Source: Acanthaster planci (lineage: Eukaryota > Echinodermata > Asteroidea > Valvatida > Acanthasteridae). From it: a stretch of DNA of 34,590 nucleotides. The notes beneath the pieces were generated by a model. The model had not been told where the DNA came from. It was given only the letters and a program-made list of their open reading frames with translations, and ran no database searches. A program made the translations under genes and the position numbers. The stretch spans positions 412,990-447,579 of the forward strand of contig NW_019091499.1 of assembly GCF_001949145.1 (NCBI RefSeq), given 5' to 3'. Positions 1-11,000 of the stretch are shown one piece after another (the first letter of the stretch is position 1; each line of letters opens with the position of its first letter).

Positions 1-1890
1 TCAGTTGCCTTTACTTGAGCATCAGTTGCCTTTACTTGAGCATCAGTTTTTTGTGTTGGTTCAACTGGGGCATCAGTTGGTTGTACAGGAGCATCAGTAG
101 GTTGAATCGGAGCATCAGTTTGCATCACGGCTGTGGTTGGTTTAACTGGGGCATCAGTTGGTTCTACAGGCATGTCAGTAAGCTGCACTGGAGAATCGGT
201 TGGCTCAACAGGAGCATCGGTTGCCTTTATTGGAGCATCAGTTTTTTGTGTTGGTTCAACTGGTGCATCAGTTGGTTGTACAGGAGCATCAGTAGGTTGA
301 ATTGGAGCATCAGTTTGCTTAACTGCTGTTGTTTGTTTAACTGGTGCATGAGTTGGTTCAACTGGTGCATCAGTCTGTATATCTGGGGCATTAGTTCGTT
401 CTACAGGCTGCACTGGAGCATCGGTTGGCTTAACAGGAGCATCAGTTGCCTTTACTGGAGTGTCAGTTTTTTGTGCTGGTTCAACTGGGGCATCAGTTGG
501 TTGTACAGGAGCATCAGTAGGTTGAATCGGAGCATCAGTTTGCTTTACTGCTGTGGTTAGTTTAACTGGCGCATCAGTTGGTTCTACAGGCGTGTCTGTA
601 AGCTGCACTGGAGCATCGGTTGGCTCAACAGGAGCATCAGTTGCCTTTACAGGAGCATCAGTATTTTGTGTTGGTTGAATTGGAGCATCAGTTTCCTTTA
701 CTGCTGTTGTTTGTTTAACTGGTGCATGAGTTGGTTCAACTGGTGCATCAGTCTGTATATCTGGGGCATCAGTTGGTTCCACAGGGGTGTCAGTAGGCTG
801 CACTGGAGCATTAGTTGGCACAACGAGAGCATCAGTTGCCTTTACTGGAGCATCAGTTTTTTGTGTTGGTTCAACTGGGGCATCAGTTGGTTGTACAGGA
901 GCATCAGTAGGTTGAATTGGAGCATCAGTTTTCTTTATTGCTGTGGTTGGTTTAACTGGCGCATCAGTTGGTTCTACAGGCGTGTCTGTAGGCTGCACTG
1001 GAGAATCGGTTAGCTCAACAGGAGCATCGGTTGCCTGTACAGGAGCATCAGTTTTNTCAGTAGGTTGAATCGGAGCATCAGTTTGCTTTACCTCTGTGGT
1101 TGGTTTAACTGGTGCATCAGTAAGTTCAACTGGAGCTTCAGTCTGCATAACTGGGGCATCAGTTTGTTGAACTGGGGTATCTGTTGCTTCAACTGGGGTG
1201 TCAGTCGGCTGAACTGGAGCATCAGTTGGCTCAACAGGAGCATCAGTTGCCTTTACTGGAGCATCAGTTTTTTGTGTTGGTTCAACTGGGGCATCAGTTG
1301 GTTGTACAGGAGCATCAGTAGGTTGAATCGGAGCATCAGTTTGCTTAACTGCTGTCGTTTGTTTTACTGGTGCATCAGTTGGTTCTACAGGCGTGTCTGT
1401 AGGCTGTACTGGAGAAACGGTTAGCTCAACAGGAGCATCGGTTGCCTGTACAGGAGCATCAGTTTTTTGTGTTGGTTCAACTGGGGCATGAGTTGGTTGT
1501 ACAGGAGCATCAGTAGGTTGAATTGGAGCATCAGTTTGCTTAACTGCTGTTGTTTGTTTTACTGGTGCATCAGTTGGTTCAACTGGTGCATCAGTCTGTA
1601 TATCTGGGGCATCAGTTGGTTCTCCAGGGGTGTCAGTAGGCTGCAGTGGAGCATCAGTTGGCACAACGGGAACATCAGTTACCTTTACTGGAGCATCAGT
1701 TTTTTGTGTTGGTTCAACTTGGGCATCAGTTGGTTGTACAGGAGCATCAGTAGGTTGAATTGGAGCATCAGTTTGCTTGATTGCTGTGGTTGGTTTAACT
1801 GGCGCATTAGTTGGTTTCACAGGGATGTCAGTAGGCTGCACTGGAACATCGGTTGGTTTAATAGAAGCATCAGTTTGCTTAACTGCTGTG
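1..1890 (-). repeat. In-frame coding tandem repeat with 65-codon higher-order period
   Basis: Nine copies of the landmark encoding PTQK-TDAP start at in-frame positions 48, 243, 468, 663, 858, 1053, 1269, 1464 and 1701. Spacings are 195, 225, 195, 195, 195, 216, 195 and 237 bases. The basic higher-order unit is thus 195 bases (65 codons), built from 21-base heptad units, with longer units made by adding whole codons. Copies are nearly identical, indicating recent expansion or gene conversion. Confidence 0.9.
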
Positions 1891-2011
1891 GTTGGTTTAA
1901 CTTGTGCATCGGTTGGTTTCATTGTTGTAGAAGTGGGCCTAATTGGAGGCTCAGTGGGGCGTTTCAAATTTTCTGGCAAGTCCGTTCTCACTATCTGTGG
2001 TGTATCAGCAT
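1..2011 (-). CDS. Gene B exon 4: mucin-like Thr-Asp-Ala-Pro-Val repeat domain, incomplete at window edge
   Basis: The acceptor TTTTCCTTAG ends at 2012; the phase 1 entry gives D-A-D-T-P-Q. A unique segment of about 35 residues (IVRTDLPENLKRPTEPPIRP) leads into repeats. The basic unit is seven residues, TDAPVxP with x usually Gln, Glu or Lys, interrupted by TTAVKQ and TQK variants. I read codon by codon over the first several hundred bases and at both ends and found no stop; plus-strand triplets that would be minus stops are absent from the frame. Insertions and deletions between copies are multiples of three. The composition (Thr, Pro, Ala, Asp, Val; no Cys) fits an extended O-glycosylated stalk. 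One N occurs at position 1056. The exon continues past base 1, so the end of the protein is not seen. Confidence 0.87.
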
Positions 2012-5000
2012 CTAAGGAAAACAAGAAACAATATGTAGGAACGGTTAAAATATGAAATGGACTGTAATAACATTGGGATAAAAAATTTTTTCCTAAAACA
2101 ATATTCTGAAAACTACATGTTTGTGATACTTGTGAAACAAGCTTCATGTGTGGAAATAAATTTTCGAATGTAATTCGTATTCTGTGAAATAAAGAATTAT
2201 TATTGTTAGATATCAAACAATACTTTATTTTATTTAAAAGTCCCTGCAGGTATATTCCGTGAGTCATGTACATTACAAATGTACATAAGAATTGTGTTTA
2301 GATCATGTTAAAATCCCGTTTTGGGGTAACGAGATAGTAACAATTGTTATTTACCTGAGTTTTATCTTTTTTCAGAGTGAAATAACTGGTGTTGGATCAT
2401 TTACACTCACAACTAACTGAGATTACATGGAAAGGGACATCTATTAGGAGGTTATAAAAATAAGGCATAGACATAGGTTTCTTTAAAAAGGATCACTTGC
2501 AAATAAGCTTATACTAGTACAGTGGACTGCACGCTGCTATAATGAACATGACAGGGTCCACACTAAATGTTTGGTTCAGGGGTCGTTCGGGATAGCGAAA
2601 TTTACTGACAAATGTTTCGTTGCCAAGTTGAAAAACACCCTCTCTTGTCTAACTGAAGTGCACCCTCTTGTGATACTATGGTTCGCTGTTTTTGTGATGT
2701 CTTACCGTTGCAGTCACAATAAGGTTTCTAAGAATGTATCTGTTAATTATTTTTGTCTCTTATTAAATCTTAAGTTACAAAATTGATTTCAAGTTTATAC
2801 TTAAAAGTTGTGAGGGTACTGCCCAGGATCGATCTCTGATGCATGCTGTGACAACTCTTGGTGGCTTACGTTTCAGTGGCGCCCTCTTTAGACTAATGTT
2901 AGTGCAATGCTACAGTGCGCATGGGGTTTTCTTCTGCACCCGATCATGCGGATTCGCAAAACCAGTGTTGGTAGATTAACCGGGCATGCCCTGGCCGTTA
3001 CTAGAAGACAACTTTGAACAAGTGCGGACCAATGTACCCAGTTTCTCGGCTAGTTAATTACAATTAACTTGTTAACAACTAGTGCCTTTCCCTTTTAATC
3101 CTTGGGGAAATAATGCCCACTTGTCACTTTCCAACATAAAAAACCAGACCGTTTCAAGTTGATGTTCAGGAATTACAAACGGCAACTGTATAGTGTTCGG
3201 TAGGTTTTGTGCACAAAATACTGGGAGCCAAGGAGGATGTTCAGTACAGGCGAATATTTGGTATAGTGGCATTCCACTTTACCTCAAACATATCCAAACT
3301 CAGTTAGGTGGCATGTGGGATTGGGCAAGGGAAGGAACCTTCAGACCTGGTTTACATATTGTAGGCATATGAATGGGCATGAAGAAAAAACCTGAAAATA
3401 ATTTGTGATGAAATTTATCACAGGGAGACTATTGCGAGTGCAGAGCGCAAAGCCCTTACTGCGGGGGTCCGGGGTCTACATATACTTAAGGGCCCTAGGA
3501 AAATTTTGGATTGAACATGTAGGTACCCTGTGGTGCAAGGACATTTCTCATTATTTTTTAAATTATAAATTTAAACACTTAATTTCTTTTATTTATCGGA
3601 ATCGAACCTGAAATGGCTGTTTAAATATGGATGTTAATTTGATTTCATCTTCTTTCTTTTTGCACCTAGGGATTCCAGTGCTTTCTGCCGAGCCCTCTTC
3701 CTATCACAGAAGTGTTTGCTTTATTTATCGTACTTAGCTCCCGGAAATACCGTACTTGATACGAATATAACACCACTCACACCATGCTTCTCTTGGATTG
3801 AAAAGCTTGCAAAAGAAGTCACCCACCACGTGCTCATCTCCCATTTTAGCCAGTAACAATGTGTCGCACCATGACCAATGCCACTTGTTTTTTACTGATT
3901 TGTCAATCTCTTTCCGATCAGCAGCTCCACACTCAACAAACTTCTTTCCTTGGGCCATGAGGTCAATTTTTTCCCGGCTGCATGTGAACGTGTATTCATG
4001 TACGTACACACGTACTTGTACCAATTTCCAAAAGCCAGTTCACACCATGCAGCAGCACTGCCATGAATTTACGTCTCTACAAAATAAAGGACCCCTTGGG
4101 AGTTATGCTCATGTGTATGATTAGGAGAATGACCGATCATGTGAGAGGAATTAACTAATAACAGGTAAGAATCTGATTTTTACGGGAGTTGGATTTTCAT
4201 GCGACACCGGGCATTCATGCTATAGTACATTTCGAAGGGTATTGCTTATACTGTCCTGAAACGATGCGTGAATCGAACTGTTTCACAGACAAATTTCACT
4301 GGGAATTAGGGAAATTTTGAGAATCACGTAGTCAACCAACATTAACTCCCCTTACAACTTTACCCCTCCCCCCCAAATTTTATTTCAATTTTTAACTTAA
4401 CTTGAAGACCACAAATTTGAAGGCAAAAAACCGGAATTCCGGTTAAACCGGAAAGATTCCCATGCCTAATATTGATTCAAAAGTGATTGACACTTTGGAC
4501 AACATCATTTTCTTGGAAAGCATGTACTACATCCAAGAATAACTCTTTCCGTCTACATGTATACTTGAAACACTAATTAACCCTCATTTAGTTTTACAGC
4601 ACAAATATGCACAAGTGCCCAAGGTCACTCTCTTGCACATTGGTGCAGTGCACAACACGACACAGCTGTGCTTCTTTGAGGTGTTTACCAAGTGACCCAA
4701 AGAGTGACTTCAGCATAAGAGGGTTAAAAAGATACAATTTTTCCAAAACAGCATTTTTTTCAGTGCTCATACTCAAGATGTACTGCTGCTGCAATGCTTT
4801 TCAACATTTGAGAAAAGCAGTGAGCCTTTAAATCATAGCTGCAAAGTTATTATTAGGAAGGTTGTTTGATTTAAATCAAATAATTTAAATCACTGATTTT
4901 CAATCGTTAAAAATCAAATCAGATTAAAAGAAACCTTCAATTCTTTGGGGTATTTGAAAGGAAGAAATAGCTGAATTCAATTCACATGTACCGATGCCTT

Positions 5001-8000
5001 TAAAACATTTCCACACAACCAGAATTGGATCATTTTTTGTTTCTCTCTTTACACTTATTCGATATTTACATGTGTACCTGACATGTACATGTACACCACT
5101 CCATTTTGTATGACTGCAGAGTACATGTACATACATGAATGTATTGGGCAATTCCACGACATACATACGTAAGACTCAGATGCCAAAAATTCAGAAGGAT
5201 ATTTGGTCTGAACAACTTATATTTCAAACAAAACATGAGTTTAAGTTTTAAGAATCAACAAAAATTTTTTAAGGTGGCCATTTTGACTTTCAACATGACC
5301 GCCAAAGTATGCATAATAAATTGATGGTAAAAAGAGTGCATCGTCATATGCTTCCTGGATCTCCACTGTACCAGTGCTCTAAAAGTAATCTTTAACATGG
5401 ATGGATTACATGTACCAGAAAAACACTTTTCCAGATTATGGGAAAAAATTGCTGGTTTCATCAATGAATTTTACAAAAATCATGACCAGTTTTACCACAA
5501 TGAATGTAATGTCAGTTACCAAAAACATGGATTTTTAAATTTCATTCCACAAATGTGATCTAATGGTCTAATCATGACCAAATGTCTTCCTCTCCATACC
5601 AGAAATATACTCAACATAATGTTGAGCCAAAATGTGTTACATCAGTTACTGAGATGTTTCACTGTAGATACCATTGTGTAACGTCAGTTACCATGATGTA
5701 ACGTCAGTTACATGTACCGGTACCAAGAAAATAATGATTAACTGGTCCCATTCATTCACCTGAGGGTTGCAGGCCAGTAGATACACGTAGGTCCAATATT
5801 GCCTATGCGGACGGAATCACAATATGTAGGCTTCAAATTCTATGCTGTTAGAGCGTTTCACAGCCTATAGACTGGGTGGTCTGTTAAGGAAGATGGAATC
5901 TACATGTATCAGCAAGAATGCCAGCTTGTATTTTTGAAGTATCAGACCAAACACATCTGCAGCATGGCACTCAATAAATAGCAGCGTTTCTTTTTTTCTT
6001 AATAGCTGTGGTCAAGTTTCTTAGGAAAACGGAATACATGCGCATGTACGCTGTTGTTTGTCATTTTATAAATCAGTTACTGTCGTTTACAATAAAATTG
6101 TCATAAAATAAAAAGAAAATGGACTAATGTTTCCTTTCATTTGCATATCTGAACTTGATGAACTAAGGTATGATTCCACATCAAACAAATCACTCCAACA
6201 AGTCAGGGACATGAGATATTATGCATGTTATCCTGTGGCAAATGTATAAGCATAATGTCAGTTAATGTCATGTCTCCACTAAAGTTTCCAAAGCATAAAA
6301 GGGAAATATTTAACTTGCTTATTATTTAGCACCTCTGTACCAAAGAACCTATCAAACATGTCATTGTACATGAGATACAGTGATACATTTGGGCAATTCC
6401 ATGAAAGAGCAGACATGGCCCTAAAATTTCAACTCCATATTTGAAAGCGACTATCTATAAAATACTGATTCATATAGTTCAAAATTTGTGAAACAACTTA
6501 AAATAACTGAATTGTCGCAGAATTTTTGGAGAAATGGCCATTTAAAGTGGAGTGGTAACTTTGACCTGAAAGTTTTCTAAAAGTGGGAAGTTACTTTTTT
6601 GTTTTATTTTATGGAAATATAAAGGATGATCTAGTCAGTTGTACATTTTCTGTAATACATATGACATTAGAATTCAGATTTTAAAAAAGAAATGGCTTGA
6701 CTTATTTCATTATCGAGGACGTCATGAGTAAATATTCAAAGCACTTTGTGGTAGTGTAACGTGAGTAACCAAAATATGACTTTTTCCCCCTACTGAATAT
6801 GTTTCTTACTTTCAGTAATTGCCACTTTCAATTATCGTTCTCTTGGTGATCCCCAATGTAAAAACTGGGTTCTTTATGATGTGACTATTCACTGTTCAAT
6901 GTGGTGGGGTGATGGAAGTTGTAACGTGAGTAACCATATAGGTGTAATGTGAGTAACCGGGAATAGCAAATTTCAGAGAGGATTATCTGAGGAGACTCTA
7001 GCAAATGGAAATGCTTTATAAGCAAATAACATGCAAATTTCCCATTTTTAAACAATGCACTGCATACTGTCTGAAATGAGCACATGGAAGAAAAGCACAT
7101 ACTGTTGACCATCTTTGGAAACTTGTGTTGTCTATTTTGGCAGATCTTGTGAGTACTTTATCCTTCCTTGTTTATCAAGGTTCTAAATCCCACAGACATG
7201 TACTGTACATGTATACAGTATGTTCCAGTGAAATTGCTTTTATACATAATTTATTACTGACCAAGTACATGCAGACAGATTTCTGTCTTGTATCTAATGT
7301 TTCTTTAAAGTAAATTTACATCAGATTATTTGCATGTAGGCCTATATTTGTGAGGTATGCAATATATCACTGGGGTGGGCAAGTTATACATGTACTTGGG
7401 CTTTATGTAGATGTTCAGTATCCGTTGTTTCATGTGTTAATGGCCTGGCAGAAATATAATCAACAAGGACTCGTTTCTTTGTCTTTTAATTACTGCTTTA
7501 GAGGGTGCAACATCCAGGGATGCTACATGGGGTGCTACATGTTTATCCAGGAGAAGTGGATGACCGTGGCGGTAAGAATGAATATCAAGAATCAGTGATG
7601 CATCCAGCTGGAAACTGCAACTGCAAGTGGCCATCACTTAGAGATAAGATCTTTTATCCTTGAGGAAAGCTGGTAACAAAACTTGATGCACCTGCAGTTG
7701 CAAACAACTGAGGCCACTTCAGGTTTTCTGTGAAGTTTTAATTTCATCATTCCCAGGACCTACGCTGAGCCAATGGTGCACAGTGCGGCAATTCAATCAT
7801 TGCTCTCGCTCTGAGTGGCAGTGCGGTCAGTACAACTGTCCAGCTCTGTCCAGCTGTTACTAGTCACCGTACAGCTCGGTACAGCTCTTACCATGGCCCA
7901 ATGAGTGTATCTCAGTTATGCAATGCGATAAACACCCATACCATACCCACTCCGCCTGAATCGTATTTCTGATGGTCCTGCCAAACTGCACTTAACTTCA

Positions 8001-11000
8001 CCTCTCATACATGTATGTTACCGATTATCTTAAGCTATACCTTCTACAACCCACATTGAACTTTGATGAAGAAGAGTGAAAGCAATAAACCAACTGAACA
8101 GTGTGACTGGCACCCAAACCCCTTGTATCCCATTCACCTTTTAATAATTGTGGACCTCAGACATCACACCCTGTAGACACTTGTAAAAGTAAACGGTTCA
8201 ACATATGATAAACGTAACCCTAGCAGTCAGCACCAGTCCTTTATTAATCACATGTCTTGAACTTCAGGACCAAAAGCCTTCTGGACAACTGATACAATGA
8301 TCAATTTAATAAAAAAATGGATTTAAATTTTTAAAAAATTGATTTCTTGTCTTTTTTTTTTTAAATCATGATTTTTTAATCAACCCTGATTATCTGAGGA
8401 CCCTGGCAGGTTATACAGCCAATTGGGCCTGAAAGCATTAGTGTGTCTAAGGTTGAGGAACAATGATGCTTTGCAATGATGCAGATACTTTTGGAAACAT
8501 AAGTACTGTATGCTGTGTTCTGGGCATGAACTTGAAGATACCTGGTAATTATGAACCAGTAAATCAAACGTTGCAGACATTCGTCCCTTCAATAGCTTGA
8601 ATAAATTATGGATTATTTCCTTGACAAAGCTCCAGCCAAACTACCCTTATACTGTATGTTGAAATGTTATCAAAGTATTCATAACATGACCAATTGAGTT
8701 GAAAGTGAAATAATGGTTCAAAAGTGATGGACACTTTTGTTAGACCTTTAAAGGCTTTTGTGGATTCAGCAGTTTAGCCACAAAGCCATCTTGCCTGGAT
8801 AGGGCTTACTTCAAGGATGCCAAAGTCACATTTTTTAAGCAGCTTTGAACTCAAGTTAATGTGAATGTTATTGATCTCCCAGCCTTTTCCATGTTTATTT
8901 AGTACAGAAAAACAGGTTCAAGTAACAACAAAATATTTCTTTCATGTTACTTCTTGAAACATGCCTTCCAAAAGAATTCACATTTTCCTTTGACATTGCC
9001 CCTACTAACTGGGTATTGTGAACCTTAGAATGACACTTGAGATATAATGGAGAACAAAAATGGTTTATTTTTGCTTTTGTGCACATGGGGCTTGTTTTCA
9101 TAGATATTGAAAATAATTGCATAAAGAAAAAGTTTTGAAAAAAAAAAGATTGTGAAGGAATTTCTCATAAATTCTCAGACCAAATTATTTGTGGGCTATA
9201 AGCTGGCTGCTTATCTTTTTAACACAACAGTCCGCAACCATTCAGGGATTGAGGGCTGGTAAGGTTAAATTAGCATGATTTTAGTTTTTTAGGGCCTTGT
9301 AACAAAGGCAAAGATAAACGACAGAGCCATCACTCCATCCCCCAGCCCATTTTTAAATTTCTGACCAATATACACATACTTCAAAAGTTCAACCATAAGG
9401 AGAACTACATGTACATGGAAATGAAATACATGTATGGGCAGATATATCACAATCCACTCACCAGTGCAGTTTGGTAAAATTCGTCCCGGGTTCCGGCAGA
9501 AACCCTCGTAAGAGAAACTCAACGGGATGCGGCGTTCCGGCTTGCAGGCCGAGCTCACCTTCTTCAGGTGGCAGAGGTTCCTGAATGTACGCTCCCTACA
9601 GCCCACAATGCCACAGACATAATGAAATCCCTCGCCCCTGCAGTGCGTTGGGCAATCAGCATCTAAAGAAAGATGTTCAAAAACAAAGTTAATGATTGAC
9701 CACATTCTGACATTCCATTGCCAGTGGGCATTAACTGTGTCAGTTGGCATTGAAAGCATGTGTAAGGACTCCTGATGGATTTCAAAAAATTCTGGCCATT
9801 GAGAATTGTCTTACTGGTACCCTACCAGAATTATGAAAAATCAAATATACACCAAACATACTGCATTCAATCTTAACCTGCTAAAGAATCAGGTAAACGA
9901 GAGCAGAAGAAAGACCAAAATACATGTACATGTATCTTGAATAGGCCTAAGTACACACTACGCATACATGTATGTACCAGTTTTCGAGGGCATTATGGAA
10001 ATACACAACGTGTTCACAGAAAGTCAGAGACACAAAACCTTCCACTGGTCTGAAAACTGCACTCTTCATGCATTTTAAATATCAACTTAAGTAGACCTGT
10101 TACATACATGTAGGCCTAATGATGTCATGCTTTGTTTATATACATGTACAAGAAAGTGTGTGCTTTGCTATGGCAGTGACGTGGGATGCATTCAACGGAA
10201 CCCCTCTGGGACATTGTGATGTTACAATGTATGTTCTGGATCTGCTGCTATAAGTCGGTTTTTAAAAGGCTTACAATACACTTCATGCTGCAATCAGTAC
10301 ATGAGAAAGGCTCTTTTTTATGTTTATTAACACCATCAGCAGAAAAGGGCCAAAGTATTCACCGGGAGCCTTGTCGATGCCTCAAAGGCCAAATTTAACA
10401 AGGGAATAACTATCTCTGAGACACATACCTGTGCATGGCCCAACATGGCTGAAGTCAAATGTCTGATGCTTGTCCCGCCGACAAACCTCACGCACAAGGT
10501 CACACTTTGAAGGATAGGTGATACTGTTGCTCCCACACACTGTTCCAGTAAACATCAGATCATGGGGACACACTGCCTGAACTTGCTTGCAGACGTACCT
10601 GGTTCCGTCCACAACTCTGGTTTCTGCAGAGACAAGTGGGGCACGAATTGTCAATTGACAGTCAAGCCAACCTCTAACGTTGAACTTGAATCTTGCTGGT
10701 TTTGGCAGATGTTGGGCTTGGGATAACCATTTAAGAAAAATTCCATACTCATTGGCCACTGTTTTGACATTTTTTAATCCCATCAATTTTTAAAAAAAGC
10801 GGTGGCAAAATTTTGTTTGGGTAGGACTGTGCCTAATATCTGACTATATGATCGATTATTAAACATTTTTTTCTGAATTTCAATATTAAAATGTAAAATT
10901 CATGAAAAGAGATGAAAAAATTTCCTGTTTCAAATGAGAAAAATTGCACTGTTGAGGCTTGTTTAAAGCAGATTCACATGAAAAGCAACATAAAAATGTA

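Larger units (their letters stand above)
2012..9461 (-). other. Gene B intron 3 (7.4 kb)
   Basis: This long AT-rich stretch has no exon I can support. It holds the repeated TGTAACGT-type motif (5505-6958), AT-rich GATTTAAATC tracts (4860-4925 and 8296-8390), many TACATGTA palindromes, and short poly(T) runs. Short open frames on both strands are at chance level. A further small exon of gene B cannot be excluded, because any symmetric 1-1 exon could be hidden here. Confidence 0.55.

Noticed and set aside
15-2055. Long plus-strand open frames rich in Ser, Ile, Trp and Leu
   Set aside because: They are antisense to the Thr/Pro repeat exon. The plus frames are broken by stops between units and lack splice or start context, whereas the minus frame is open throughout and joins the Kazal exons in phase.
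3734-4124. Overlapping 96- and 108-codon frames in gene B intron 3
   Set aside because: Open on both strands with no domain, no phase 1 splice pair and no Kazal or Thr/Pro character.
5697-6958. CRISPR-like array from the repeated TGTAACGT motif
   Set aside because: Repeat spacing is irregular, copies are short and degenerate, and the DNA is animal.
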